Shown here one piece after another: positions 9,805-19,283 of a stretch of DNA of 64,000 nucleotides. The notes beneath the pieces were generated by a model that saw only the letters and a list, made by a program, of their open reading frames with translations, did not search any database and was not told the DNA's origin. This DNA comes from Azorhizobium sp965227945 (GTDB lineage Bacteria > Pseudomonadota > Alphaproteobacteria > Rhizobiales > Xanthobacteraceae): assembly GCA_965227945.1 (NCBI GenBank), contig CBDDGQ010000006.1, positions 1,240,001 through 1,304,000 on the forward strand, written 5' to 3'. The stretch's first letter is position 1, and each line of letters opens with the position of its first letter. The position numbers were made by a program, and so were the translations under genes.

Positions 9805-11010
9805 ATGAGCGTAACCGAGCGGTCCTTGCCGACGATCGTGACCAATTTCCTCGCTGGCGCAAAGCCGCCCAAGGGCCTTGGCCGCGGTGCGGAAGCCTAT
9901 ATCGCCAATCTGCAGTTCCGTAAGAACATCACCCGCATCAGCTTTATGGCGCTGGTGGTGGTGCCGACGGTTGTGGCCACGCTGTTCTATGGGCTGCTGG
10001 CCGCCCCGCGCTATGTGTCCGATGTGAAGTTCATCGTGCGCAGCGTCTCGACCCAGCGGGCTACAGGGCTGGATATGCTGTTCCGCACGTTCGGCATCGC
10101 CAAGACTGTGGACGATGCCAACGTGATCCAGAAATATCTGGAATCGCGCGATGCCATGCAGGGCGTGATCGACTCCGGCATTGACGTAAAGGCCATCTTC
10201 CAGCGTCCGGAAGCGGATTGGTGGTCTGCCTACCCGTATTTCTGGCGCCCCGACAGCAATGAGTCGCTTTATGACTATTTCGCAACCCACGTGACCGTTA
10301 ACGAGGACAGCACGAAGGGCATCATCGAGCTACAGGTCGAAACCTTCCGGCCCGCGGATTCCCTCGAACTTTCCAGGACCCTGCTACGGCTCGCCGAAGG
10401 CATGGTCAACAAGATGAACGAGCGGGCGCAGGGGGACGCCATGGGGGCGGCCAATCGCGAAGTGAACTTCGCCATGGAGACGGTCATCCAGGCTCAGGCG
10501 GCGTTGACGGCGTTCCGGAACAAGGAAGTCATCGTCGACCCCTCCAAGTCCACGTTTTCGCTCATCGAGACCATCGGCAATCTGACCACGGATCTGTCCT
10601 ACGCCATCGCAACCCTGAAGGAGATGCAGAGCTCCTCGCCCAACAATCCCGGCATTCCTGCCCAGCGCGCCAAGATCGCCGCGCTGGAAGATCGGGTCCG
10701 GGCCGAGCGGGCCAAGATGGCGGGCGGCGACGATTCTCTCGCCAACAAGATTGCCACCTATGAACAGCTGGCGCTGCGGCGGGATCTTGCGGACAAGGCG
10801 CTGGCTTCCTCCATGAACGCGTTGGACGTGGCCCGCCAGGAGGCCCGTCGCCAGCACATCTATGTGGAGGAAGTGGTGGCGCCGAATTTGCCGGACGAGT
10901 CCACCGAGCCGCGGCGCCTGCGATCCATCCTGACAGTCCTGGTGTTCGGCTTCGCTGCCTTTGCCGTGATCTGGATCATCTCCGTGGGCTCCGGGGAGCA
11001 CGCGCAATGA
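9805..11010 (+). CDS. kpsE: Capsule export inner-membrane protein, KpsE family (copy 1)
   Basis: This 401-residue protein belongs to the polysaccharide co-polymerase/periplasmic adaptor family of ABC-type capsule exporters. A first membrane helix lies at about residues 48-70, then RYVSDVKFIVRS, a large periplasmic region with heptad-like helices, and a second membrane helix near the C-terminus (about 372-396) ending just inside the cytoplasm. It links the KpsM/KpsT pump to the outer-membrane channel. Its stop overlaps the kpsM start by 4 bp (ATGA). The ATG at 9805 has AAGG almost touching it, so initiation may be weak or the mRNA may begin close by. A second, diverged KpsE follows kpsM, which is unusual. 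Confidence 0.85.
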   Translation: MSVTERSLPTIVTNFLAGAKPPKGLGRGAEAYIANLQFRKNITRISFMALVVVPTVVATLFYGLLAAPRYVSDVKFIVRSVSTQRATGLDMLFRTFGIAKTVDDANVIQKYLESRDAMQGVIDSGIDVKAIFQRPEADWWSAYPYFWRPDSNESLYDYFATHVTVNEDSTKGIIELQVETFRPADSLELSRTLLRLAEGMVNKMNERAQGDAMGAANREVNFAMETVIQAQAALTAFRNKEVIVDPSKSTFSLIETIGNLTTDLSYAIATLKEMQSSSPNNPGIPAQRAKIAALEDRVRAERAKMAGGDDSLANKIATYEQLALRRDLADKALASSMNALDVARQEARRQHIYVEEVVAPNLPDESTEPRRLRSILTVLVFGFAAFAVIWIISVGSGEHAQ

Positions 11011-11846
11011 CCCTTCTCCAAAACCTGATGCGGTTCGCGGAACTGCCCATGGCGAACGGCCCCCAGCAGTCGTTCGTGACCGCGCTCAACGTGCAGCGCC
11101 GGGTGATCACGGCGCTCATGCTGCGCGACGCGCTGATGCGTTTTGGCCACGAGAACCTCGGCTTCTTCTGGCTCATGGGCGAGCCGCTGCTGATGACCTG
11201 CGGCGTCATGATCATGTGGGCCGTAGCTGGCATGGACCATGGCCACGGCGTCGGATTGATCCCATTCGCGCTGACCGGCTACACTATGATTACCCTGTGG
11301 CGCCATCTGGTGTCGCATATGGTCCATGCCATGACCCACAATGCGGGGCTGATGTTCCATCGCAACGTGCGCATGCTCGACGTGCTGACCGCTCATGTGA
11401 TCCTGGAGAGCCTCGGCGGCCTGGCGGCCTTCTTCATTGCCTACGTTCCCCTTTATATGTGGGGTGCGGTTCCGCGGATCCATGACCCCCTGCTACTAAT
11501 CGGCGGGTGGGCGATCCTCACGTGGCTGGGCTTCGGTTTCGGGTTGGTTCTGGCCGGGCTATCCGAGCTCAGCGAGGCCGTGGGCCGCTTCATTCCGGCG
11601 GTTATGTACATCAGCATCCCCGCGACCGGCGCCTTCTATATGCTCAATTGGCTCCCGGAGAAGGCACAGAAGGTGCTGATTTGGTCGCCCCTTGTACATC
11701 CGTTCGAGATCTTCCGCGCTGGCCTGTTCGGGCCCGAGGTGCATGCCAAGTTTAGCATTCCCTTTATGGTCGTCGTGTGCACGATTACGACCGCCGTCGG
11801 CCTCGCCATGGTGCGGGCCGCGCAGAAGCACGTAGAAGTCTCATGA
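11007..11846 (+). CDS. kpsM: ABC-2 type capsular polysaccharide permease KpsM
   Basis: This 279-residue integral membrane protein has about six hydrophobic segments, including MTCGVMIMWAVAG, a central pair around residues 130-200 and a final segment near residues 250-270. That is the usual size and layout for KpsM/Wzm-type permeases that move finished, lipid-linked polysaccharide across the inner membrane. It overlaps the preceding kpsE and the following second kpsE by 4 bp each (ATGA at both junctions), so all are translated together. The partner ATPase is kpsT at the end of the operon. Confidence 0.86.
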   Translation: MTLLQNLMRFAELPMANGPQQSFVTALNVQRRVITALMLRDALMRFGHENLGFFWLMGEPLLMTCGVMIMWAVAGMDHGHGVGLIPFALTGYTMITLWRHLVSHMVHAMTHNAGLMFHRNVRMLDVLTAHVILESLGGLAAFFIAYVPLYMWGAVPRIHDPLLLIGGWAILTWLGFGFGLVLAGLSELSEAVGRFIPAVMYISIPATGAFYMLNWLPEKAQKVLIWSPLVHPFEIFRAGLFGPEVHAKFSIPFMVVVCTITTAVGLAMVRAAQKHVEVS

Positions 11847-13090
11847 GCGAGACGATTACCGACACCAGCCCCGCCACAAGCCGGCACCCAGCAGACGTCG
11901 GCGTGCCGGGCCTCCCGGCCATGCGTGGGATCGAACTGATTCCGATTGTGCCGGAGCCGGGCTCAGGGGCGGCGGTTGCGGACGAGCCCAGCGCGCCGCC
12001 GCTCCCGGTCTGGCGGCGCTATGGCCTGTTCCTCGGCCTGTTCGTGATGCCGGTGGCGCTTGCCATCCTCTATTTCGGTCTGATCGCATCCGACATCTTC
12101 ATCTCTGAAGCCACCTTCCTGGTTCGGTCATCGTCGCGCTCCGGCAGTTCCAGTCTCTCGATGATGATGCAAAGCGAGAGCATGTCGCGCGCGGCGGACG
12201 AAACCTATGCGGTCGCGGAATACATGCTCTCCCGTGATGCCGCGGCGGAGCTGGCGAAGTCCGCCAACCTCAAGGCCATCATGAACCGGGACGAGGCCGA
12301 CATCTTCAGCCGCTATCCCAGCCCCTTCGGCGAGGACACGCAGGAACAGTTTTATCGGGCCTACCGGCGGATCGTGGACGTGGTCACAGATGGGGGCACG
12401 GGAATTTCCAGGTTGACGGTGCGGACCCATCGCGCGGACGATGCCTCCACCCTGGCGCTGTCCCTGCTCAACATCACCGAGAAATTCGTCAACCGGCTGA
12501 ACATTCGTTCGAATGAAGACGCGGTCAAATTCTCCGAGAGCATGCTTAAAGAGGCCCAGGCCCGCCTTGTGGACGTGGAAAACCGCCTGGCGGATTATCG
12601 CAACACGCAATTGGTGGTGGACCCGGAAAAGGAGTCTACCCAGTCCTTGGCCATGCTTGGCCGGATGGCCACCGAAATTGCCCGCCTGGAAGCAACCCTG
12701 TCCCAGCAACGGGCCATGGCCCCGGACAGCCCCGCCAATGCGCCGCTGACCGAGCGGATCGCCGCTTACCGGGCCGAAATGCAGAAGCAGCGCAAAGCAG
12801 TCGTGGGTGGCGCCGATTCCATTGCCAGCAAGCTTCAGGCCTATGAACTCCTGGTGGTGGAGAGGGAACTGGCGGCCAAGGCCCTGGCGGCGGCCACGAC
12901 ATTCCTGGAAAGCGCGCGGCAGGAAGCCCAGTCTCAGCGCATCTATCTGCAGACCATTTCCGAGCCGAATGTCCCCGACCAGGCGCTGCAACCCAAGCGT
13001 CTGCTGAGCGTGCTGGCGGTCATGGTCATGGCCCTGTGCGTCTACTGGATCGCCCGCAGCCTTGTGGCGAACACCCTGGAACACCAATGA
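11843..13090 (+). CDS. kpsE: Capsule export inner-membrane protein, KpsE family (copy 2)
   Basis: This 415-residue protein has the same plan as the first KpsE: a Pro-rich cytoplasmic N-terminus of about 60 residues, a membrane helix at about 62-84, ISEATFLVRSS after the membrane, a long helical periplasmic region, a conserved tail (PNVPDQALQPKR) and a C-terminal membrane helix. The ATG at 11843 overlaps the kpsM stop by 4 bp; an in-frame extension upstream exists but would overlap kpsM by about 70 bp and has no advantage. The two KpsE copies share the family framework but differ widely in sequence, so they are not a recent duplication. They may form a mixed oligomer or serve different channel partners. 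Confidence 0.84.
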   Translation: MSETITDTSPATSRHPADVGVPGLPAMRGIELIPIVPEPGSGAAVADEPSAPPLPVWRRYGLFLGLFVMPVALAILYFGLIASDIFISEATFLVRSSSRSGSSSLSMMMQSESMSRAADETYAVAEYMLSRDAAAELAKSANLKAIMNRDEADIFSRYPSPFGEDTQEQFYRAYRRIVDVVTDGGTGISRLTVRTHRADDASTLALSLLNITEKFVNRLNIRSNEDAVKFSESMLKEAQARLVDVENRLADYRNTQLVVDPEKESTQSLAMLGRMATEIARLEATLSQQRAMAPDSPANAPLTERIAAYRAEMQKQRKAVVGGADSIASKLQAYELLVVERELAAKALAAATTFLESARQEAQSQRIYLQTISEPNVPDQALQPKRLLSVLAVMVMALCVYWIARSLVANTLEHQ

Positions 13091-13815
13091 ACCACCATTG
13101 GCTGCCCGAGAATCGCCAACAGCCGCCCGCCCTGGCGGGACCGCCGTCCAGCCGGTCTGCGGCGCCATGCATTCGCCTCGACAGAATCGTCAAGGAGTAT
13201 CATACGCCCATCGGCGTGCGGCGGGTGCTGGACGGGATCGGATTCGAGATCGTCAAGGGCGAGAAGATCGCCGTTCTTGGGCGAAACGGCGCCGGAAAAT
13301 CGACCCTGGTGAAGATCATCGGCGGGGTGGAGCCGCCCACCTCGGGCACCATCACCCGCGAGTTGAGCATGTCGTGGCCCATTGCCTTCTCCGGCGGCTT
13401 CGACGTCACCATGAGCGGGCTCGACAACATCCGGTTCATTGCCCGGCTCTATGGCGTCGACGGCGCTGATGCCGTGGCCCGGGTCGACGACTTTGCGGAA
13501 CTGGGGCGATTGCTCAGCCTGCCGGTGAAGACCTATTCGTCGGGCATGCGCAGCCGACTCATGTTTGGTCTTACACTTGCGGTCGATTTCGACTGCTTCC
13601 TAATCGACGAAGTAATATCCGTGGGCGACCAGCGCTTTCAGCGCAAATGCCATGATGAGCTGTTCGTAAAGCGCGCCGACTGCGCCATGATCCTCGTCAG
13701 CCACGACATGCAGATGATTCGCAATTACTGCAATAAGGCTCTGGTCCTTAAAAATGGGCGCGGGCGGGTGCTAGAAGACCTTGAGCTCGCCCTGCAGATC
13801 TACGCGACCATGTGA
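13087..13815 (+). CDS. kpsT: Capsular polysaccharide export ATPase KpsT
   Basis: This 242-residue ABC ATPase has Walker A GRNGAGKS (about residues 65-72), the degenerate signature YSSGMRSRL typical of KpsT/Wzt proteins, Walker B CFLIDEVISVG and the switch histidine in LVSHD. It powers KpsM. The ATG at 13087 overlaps the stop of the second kpsE by 4 bp, which decides this start over an ATG about 50 bp upstream. An N-terminal extension of about 30 residues precedes the ATPase core. It is the last gene of the high-GC export operon; a short weak inverted repeat (ATCGTC...GACGAT, 13817-13833) follows it. Confidence 0.88.
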   Translation: MNHHWLPENRQQPPALAGPPSSRSAAPCIRLDRIVKEYHTPIGVRRVLDGIGFEIVKGEKIAVLGRNGAGKSTLVKIIGGVEPPTSGTITRELSMSWPIAFSGGFDVTMSGLDNIRFIARLYGVDGADAVARVDDFAELGRLLSLPVKTYSSGMRSRLMFGLTLAVDFDCFLIDEVISVGDQRFQRKCHDELFVKRADCAMILVSHDMQMIRNYCNKALVLKNGRGRVLEDLELALQIYATM

Positions 13816-13874
13816 GATCGTCATATAGACGATATATCAGGTGATCAAGATCGGCAAACACCGGGCGGACTCTC

Positions 13875-14954
13875 ATGTTGATATCCATATTTGGTCCGCC
13901 ATCCGGCTACACGCAGTTCTGCCTCTACTTAATCCGCGCGCTCGTTTCGGAGGTTCTGCAGGATACCGACTTTATCGCGGTGGACGAACTCGAAGAGATG
14001 CGAACGGCCTGGGCGGAGCGCCAACATCCCCACGTCCTGTTTTTCTCATATCGCCCCGAACGAGCGATAGTCGACGTCTTCCTGAAGCTCGACCGGCCGC
14101 TTCTTATTCTCACCGAGGATGTAAACGACATCACGACCTACATAATGCGCGAGCGGGCTCAGACATGGCCAGGGGCGGTGCGGCTGACCCAGCAATGCCT
14201 GTTTGCTGTCAATGATCTGATGCTGGGATCGCGCGCGCTGATGCTGCGACGCGAGTATGAGCTAACCTATGGCGAATTCTTTCAGGCAATCGCCAACCAT
14301 TTCCAGATCGATCTCAAGCCCCATCACATGCCCGGCATCATGCGGCGCACCGACTTCGGAGCAGATTTTAGGTTATCGGACCCCATGGAGAAAGGGCTCC
14401 TCGCGCGCTGGGAACATGCCCGCCCGATGGATAGCTCGCCCGAAGGCCTCTCGCGTAGTGATGCCAAGGTTGTCGAGCAGATCAACGCCCCACTCAAATT
14501 GCTCATGAGCGGTCGAAGCGTCGACCATTTCCGCTGGCCACAGGAAATGTTCATCCCTGGAGACCGGCCGGACGAGACGCTAATCGGCCCGATCGAGATG
14601 CTGGGGCCGGCGCGTTGCCTTTTCTATGGGCCGTATCTGCATCTCCCCCTAGGACGATGGGATATTGCAGTGGAAGTGAGTGTCGAGGAAAACCTGTCCG
14701 GTAATCGGATCGAAATTCAATTCGTGCACGGTGACACCGTCGTCTCGGACGGGTTCGACTTGCCCAAAACCGGCGCTTTTTTGGTTCGGGCACACATCGA
14801 GATCAATGAGCCTCGCACACCGCTGGAGATCCGCGTGTTCATGCGGGAGGGCGCGATCGAAGGGCGGTTTCATCTGAAGTCGGCAGTTATAGATGCAACC
14901 GACGGTGTCTCCACGCGCCAATCTTCCAGCCACAGCGCCCTGTGGCAGAACTGA
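13875..14954 (+). CDS. Hypothetical protein with C-terminal beta-sandwich module
   Basis: A 359-residue protein I cannot name. The first 210 residues look alpha/beta: the opening IFGPPSGYT resembles a worn sulfotransferase P-loop, but without the usual second PAPS motif the assignment is weak. Residues about 225-335 look like a beta-sandwich rich in aromatic and alternating hydrophobic residues (LFYGPYLHLPLGRWDIAVEV, then EIRVFMREG). Similar modules seem to recur in this locus, in the protein starting at 30220 and the glycosyltransferase at 42129-43724. It follows kpsT by 59 bp on the same strand and marks the change to lower-GC DNA. A role in modifying or recognising the polysaccharide is inference. 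Confidence 0.6.
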   Translation: MLISIFGPPSGYTQFCLYLIRALVSEVLQDTDFIAVDELEEMRTAWAERQHPHVLFFSYRPERAIVDVFLKLDRPLLILTEDVNDITTYIMRERAQTWPGAVRLTQQCLFAVNDLMLGSRALMLRREYELTYGEFFQAIANHFQIDLKPHHMPGIMRRTDFGADFRLSDPMEKGLLARWEHARPMDSSPEGLSRSDAKVVEQINAPLKLLMSGRSVDHFRWPQEMFIPGDRPDETLIGPIEMLGPARCLFYGPYLHLPLGRWDIAVEVSVEENLSGNRIEIQFVHGDTVVSDGFDLPKTGAFLVRAHIEINEPRTPLEIRVFMREGAIEGRFHLKSAVIDATDGVSTRQSSSHSALWQN

Positions 14955-15341
14955 ACCTGACTTTGCCCCCGCCTCCTATCCCGCGGTAAGTTCGTTATCG
15001 GATGGCGTGGCGGAGGGAGCAGCATCGAGTCGGTCAATCCCGAACTGCAAGCTGGCACCGAGGCGGAGAGCACAGCACCAGGGCGGCACGAGCGAACACT
15101 GTCACACCATCAGAGGCAGATGGTGCGCCAAGGCCGATAATCCCTCTGGCTTAAGGGCCATGCAGTGGACCTTGTCAAGGCCTTTCTCGATCAAAATCTT
15201 GCCGCCATACAGGTTTGCCTGTATGAAGGTTGCGCTTAAGGAGGATAACACAGCGTCCTAGCTGATCTCGACTGGGTGAAAATTTATAAAATCAGAGTGC
15301 ATTATTGCGACGTAATGAAACTCAGATTGAGGATCATGAGA
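14955..15341 (+). other. Intergenic region without a convincing gene
   Basis: About 390 bp between two plus-strand genes. Base composition falls steadily towards the right. Frames are open over parts of it, but none has coding character or a start with a ribosome-binding site. The right end carries the GAGG that serves the next gene. Confidence 0.5.
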
Positions 15342-16463
15342 ATGAGCGGTCAGATTAAAATATATATAAATGGCAACTGCCAGGGCCCAGCGCTTTCTGG
15401 GCTTCTAAACGAGGCATGCGGGGCCACGATCGAGGCTGACAGTTTAGGCGTTCATGATATAGAGGAAGGGGTGGGATTTGATTGGTATCGCGACAAAATT
15501 AGATCTTCCGATATTGTTTTTAGCCAGCCGATATCATCGTTATATAGGAATACAGATATCTTTTCGCTCGATTGGATAAGGGAGAATGTTCGTCGCGATG
15601 CCTCAGTGCTGACCTTTCCAGTTATATATCTTCGCGCTCCATCTGTTCATAGTTTTTCTATCGCTGATTTGCACGACGGCGCGCTGTCCTATCACGACGC
15701 GCACGCAATTGAGTATTTTTTGATGGGCAAAAGCGTGCATGAATATATAGATGACACATCCAGGAGTGACTTCTTACCGGCCGATTTTGTGATCTCCGAA
15801 GCATTCAATTCCCTGAACGAATTATTGCGGCGAGAGCACTCAGAAGAAACATCCATTTCCGTGTGCGGTATTTTATCGGCAATGTTAATGACGCGGCAAT
15901 CAATGTTCACGTTCAACCACCCGAGCAGGGCAGTTTTGGCGCAGGTGGGGAACAGGTTATTGGCTATGCTTAATCGTGAGGAACGGATACCGCTCGAGGG
16001 CAGAGAGACATTGGATCAGGTTATCATGCCGCCTTATCTGTCTGAGATGTTGGCATTTAACCATGATGGGATGGGCCTGAACATGGATGCGGTACGGATA
16101 TCTGGGACCTGGGAATCCCGGACTGATTATTTTAAACATGTATTTGACCGGTATCGCAGTTTGGGCAACGCGGCGCTTCGCGGCCATGTTGAGCGACAAC
16201 CCGAGATCGGCGCATACATTCGCCGTTTTTATGCTGCGCAAAAAGGGCGTCCTGTCAACGACCCGCGCCAGCTGATTGAATTGCTTTATAAGTACTTCAT
16301 CGGGCGCATACCGGATAGTGGAGACGTGTTGCATCACCTCACCGTCTTGAAGAATTTCGGCTATGAGCGGACCATAGAAGCATTTTTTCAGTCTGACGAG
16401 TATCGTTCGGCAGGGGGAGGGGCGGCCATGGACGCACGCTTCGATGAGGCCCGCGGCCGATGA
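15342..16463 (+). CDS. WcbI-type polysaccharide biosynthesis protein with DUF4214-like tail
   Basis: This 373-residue protein opens with IYINGNCQGPALSGLL, the hallmark of WcbI-family capsule proteins (putative acetyltransferase/esterase fold, Burkholderia capsule). The tail, about residues 320-362, reads LLYKYFIGRIPDSGD ... FFQSDEYR, the pattern of DUF4214 repeats found on many polysaccharide and S-layer proteins. I chose the ATG at 15342, with GAGG about 10 bases upstream, over a start 66 bp earlier that lacks a good site. The region is AT-richer than the kps operon and rich in AT-ending codons, which fits transfer. The stop overlaps the start of the next, interrupted gene by 4 bp (ATGA). 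The reaction is unknown. Confidence 0.72.
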   Translation: MSGQIKIYINGNCQGPALSGLLNEACGATIEADSLGVHDIEEGVGFDWYRDKIRSSDIVFSQPISSLYRNTDIFSLDWIRENVRRDASVLTFPVIYLRAPSVHSFSIADLHDGALSYHDAHAIEYFLMGKSVHEYIDDTSRSDFLPADFVISEAFNSLNELLRREHSEETSISVCGILSAMLMTRQSMFTFNHPSRAVLAQVGNRLLAMLNREERIPLEGRETLDQVIMPPYLSEMLAFNHDGMGLNMDAVRISGTWESRTDYFKHVFDRYRSLGNAALRGHVERQPEIGAYIRRFYAAQKGRPVNDPRQLIELLYKYFIGRIPDSGDVLHHLTVLKNFGYERTIEAFFQSDEYRSAGGGAAMDARFDEARGR

Positions 16464-17575
16464 AAGTGGATCTTAGGACTTACTTTAATGCCGGGGCGGA
16501 TATTTCCCTATATGCCAATCTTCCCGGCCCCTTGATGGACGCAGCTGTAGTCCTTGCGCGGCTGTTTCGCGATCAGGCGTTACCATTCCGACTGATAGAC
16601 ATCTGAAGAAAGGGAAATGCATCCCGCCTGCCTTTTGACCTCAAAGCGGTTGTTGATACCCTTCCGTATAAATCAACTAACGTCTTGGCGCTTGATCCGA
16701 CTGAGCTCGAAGGCCACAACCTCTTTGCTCCGCATTTGTTTGCGGCAAAGACGAAATTTGCTATCCTATTTTCGGAACCAGAGCATCATAAAATTGATAT
16801 AATACTAAATGGATTACGCCGCGTCGATTACACGATTGTACCGAATCAGCACGTCGCAGCCAGTCTCGCGGCGCTCGACGCTCAGCTGAGGTCCCTTGTG
16901 CTTCCTATTGCACCAATCCGCCCGTTACGGATAGCAGTGCTTCATCGAGGACCCTTGAGGCCTTCCATCGAGAGCGTTCGGCACCGCATGCCCAGGCTTC
17001 GGGATCAACTTCAATTACTCGGTCATCACGTAGATACATACCTAGCCACCTGGCTTGATGATAAGGAATCAGTTGCTCAAATAATTGGCGTTGCTGATCA
17101 TACATTTTTATACGAAACACCGAGCGATCGCCTGATCGAACGCTACGTCAAAAACAAATATTATCAAAACCTCATTCGCTATCCCGTAAGAAACGCTTTC
17201 CTTCAGTACTACATGGCGCGTCGTGCAACAATTTCGATTGAAGAATCTGGATATTACGATTTTGTCGTTCACTCGAGAACTGATTTAGATATTGATATAA
17301 ATCCGTATTGGAATGAGTGGTTAGTAAAGGGAGTTTATAATACTTGGCCTACCGTGCGGCATTCTGGAACCTTCGTTGGGGATCAATTTTCTGTCGCCGA
17401 TCCGGCAACAATGCGTCTCGCCTGGGACTATGGAACGGAAGAGCGACTTGGAGCATTATTGGACGAAGTCGATATCCCCGAACATGTTTTGCAGCGAAAT
17501 TTAGATGCTGGCGGATCGACGATTATTTGCCGACCGATCGCGAGTATGTCGCTGGACCGAGGCCCGATTAATTAG
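16460..17575 (+). pseudogene. Polysaccharide-locus gene interrupted by an in-frame TGA
   Basis: One reading frame runs from the ATG at 16460 to the stop at 17573-17575, broken only by a TGA at 16604-16606 (codon 49). Upstream it reads FRDQALPFRLIDI and downstream RKGNASRLPFDLKAVV, both with good coding character and no frame change. The ATG overlaps the previous stop by 4 bp, so the coupled start is the original one. Intact, it would be about 370 residues: the N-terminal third resembles the start of a GT-B glycosyltransferase, and the rest (RIAVLHRGPLRP, HSRTDLDIDINPYW) resembles capsule proteins of unknown function. The part after the stop could still be expressed from an internal start near 16685. 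A sequencing error or a recent nonsense mutation would explain it equally well. Confidence 0.65.
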
Positions 17576-18593
17576 GGTTTTTTGGGCTCATATTGCACCG
17601 ATGGACCTGAAAGCTGACGCCCCGTATGCATCCGGCGAGGCTCGCGACTACCCACAGGTCGGCGTGCAGCGCGCGTTTTTTTGCGGGCCCGAAGTTTTTG
17701 AACAGGAGGCATCGGTTGTGGTTCCTGGGTGAGCACCCAATGCGTCGGAGATGCTCGACGAAGGGAATGAACGAACGGCGGTTCACGACCAAGGGACATT
17801 GATCGGAAGGTGAAGCCGATTCTGAAGTCCCCGATGACACCCGTCTCGATCGTGATCCCGGACGTGGTCTCGGTGCGGCAGAGGGGGGCACCGGTGGAGT
17901 AAGGTTAGGGGTGCGAACCCCAACGCCAGACTGAAAGATCGAGCGATGACCGCTACATGATGAACTTCCGGGACCTCGTGGAGACGTCCCCCGACGCTGA
18001 CCTTCTGCTCGAGATGATCGACTCTGCGCCGCGGAGCAAAGCCAGAAGCTCCGCAACAGATCCCGCCGCTCACACCGCTGAACAAACCAAACCCCACCCC
18101 CAGAGCGAACTCACCGCTGGATAGAAGTTGGTGCAATGTCACCACCACCCTCGCCGAAACTGTGTGGATAAAAACTCTCGCCTCGGCGGTGGCTGCAACC
18201 ACACTCTCCGGTCCAGCAGCCGAGGCGAGGATCAGATCACAAGGCTTGAATGCGTGAAGCGCCAATTGCATGAGGGTGAAAGCTCGATCCAATCTAAGAC
18301 CGTCGCGTGGATCACACTGTGTCAGATCAGGGTTCCGTGACGATTATCAGACGCGGCGTCGGTGCTCGAAGCCGCTTTCTCGTCTGCGACAAACGTCGGA
18401 TAATGATTGTTTGCTTTTCGGACGTCGGTCAATCTCGGCTGGAGTGAAGGCCTTGATCAAGTCCCATCAAGCGGCAGGTGCGTGTTTGGGTGTCTATCCG
18501 CTTCCGTCATGCTGCCCCGGGCGCGCGGCAAAGTGGAATTACTCCCTGGCGCTCAGCATCGCCGCTCCCATAGCCATGCCCCTGCTGCCACAC
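17576..18593. other. Gene-poor junk region with possible transposase debris
   Basis: About 1 kb without a complete gene, between the interrupted gene and a convergent CDP-alcohol phosphotransferase gene. Several short overlapping frames exist on both strands with no start sites or recognisable domains. One short stretch (17957-18124) resembles an IS256-type transposase N-terminus. The rest looks like scar tissue from insertions and deletions. Confidence 0.5.
17957..18124 (+). pseudogene. Possible IS256-family transposase N-terminal remnant
   Basis: A 55-codon frame beginning MMNFRDLVETSPDADLLLEM. This resembles the N-terminus of IS256-family transposases, where an LxxLVEK...DADLLREMIGF pattern is common. 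Similarity stops after about 25 residues and the frame then runs through Pro/Ser-rich sequence to a stop. No inverted repeats were seen. The call rests on a short match. Confidence 0.35.
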
Positions 18594-19283
18594 TTAATCC
18601 TGACTATGGGGCTGGTCGTCAGTGGCAAGTCGGCGCGCCTCCTGCGTGGCAGCAATCGCGAACATGATCGTCAGGGCCACGAAGGTGCCGATGAGCACGA
18701 CGTCGCACCATGTGAATGCCTGCGACAGGATGTGAAAGCTAGGTGCACCGAAAAGCAGAATCCCGGCGTTCATGACGAGGATTCCGATGCGCACCTCGGT
18801 GGGTCCAAAGCCCATGACCGCGAGATGGAACTCCCGCCGCACCACATTGCGCACGAACACATAGATGGACACCATGTGATAGCCGGTGAGCGCCAGCAGC
18901 GCAGTATCCAGACGGGCATAGGGCGACAAGCCAATTCCCGCTGCGATGAGCAAATTGCCCACCACGTCGATGTTCTGATCGAGGAAATATCCATAACGGG
19001 GCCGCGCGATATCGCGCACCCGGGCAAGGGTCCCGTCGAGGGAATCGCCAAACCAGTGAACGAGCAGGCCAAAGTTGGCCAGCCACAGAAAATTCGTGGA
19101 CACGTGGCTGGCCAAGTAGCCCGCCATCACCAGAACGGCGCCGAACACGCCGAAGGCGGTGAGATGATCGGGCATGACCCAGGATGGCAACCGGGCCGCC
19201 ATCCAGCGCAGGAGTCTGCGCTCCGGGGCGGCGAGGAAGCTTTCGTGAAAACGCTCGAACAGGCTGTCAGCCGGGGGCGTCAC
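18594..19283 (-). CDS. CDP-alcohol phosphatidyltransferase family protein
   Basis: This 229-residue membrane enzyme has a CDP-alcohol phosphotransferase signature, DSLDGTLARVRD ... YGYFLDQNID, with all the metal-binding aspartates but nine rather than eight residues between AR and G. There are about six hydrophobic segments. Such enzymes transfer a phospho-alcohol from a CDP-linked donor to another alcohol in the membrane. In a polysaccharide locus it could make a special phospholipid or attach a phospho-polyol, but the substrate cannot be read from the sequence. It is transcribed leftwards, and the next gene leftwards (19426-20847) has the same direction, so the two probably form an operon. 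Confidence 0.78.
   Translation of the reverse strand: MTPPADSLFERFHESFLAAPERRLLRWMAARLPSWVMPDHLTAFGVFGAVLVMAGYLASHVSTNFLWLANFGLLVHWFGDSLDGTLARVRDIARPRYGYFLDQNIDVVGNLLIAAGIGLSPYARLDTALLALTGYHMVSIYVFVRNVVRREFHLAVMGFGPTEVRIGILVMNAGILLFGAPSFHILSQAFTWCDVVLIGTFVALTIMFAIAATQEARRLATDDQPHSQD

Noticed and set aside
13875..14954. Confident sulfotransferase call
   Set aside because: Only a worn P-loop-like start was seen; the second nucleotide-binding motif is missing, so it stays hypothetical.
16604..16606. TGA read as selenocysteine
   Set aside because: The protein is not a redox enzyme, the residue is not in a Cys-like motif, and no obvious hairpin follows the codon.
17505..17732. A 75-codon plus-strand frame at the end of the interrupted gene
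   Set aside because: It overlaps that gene in another frame and has no homologous pattern or start site.
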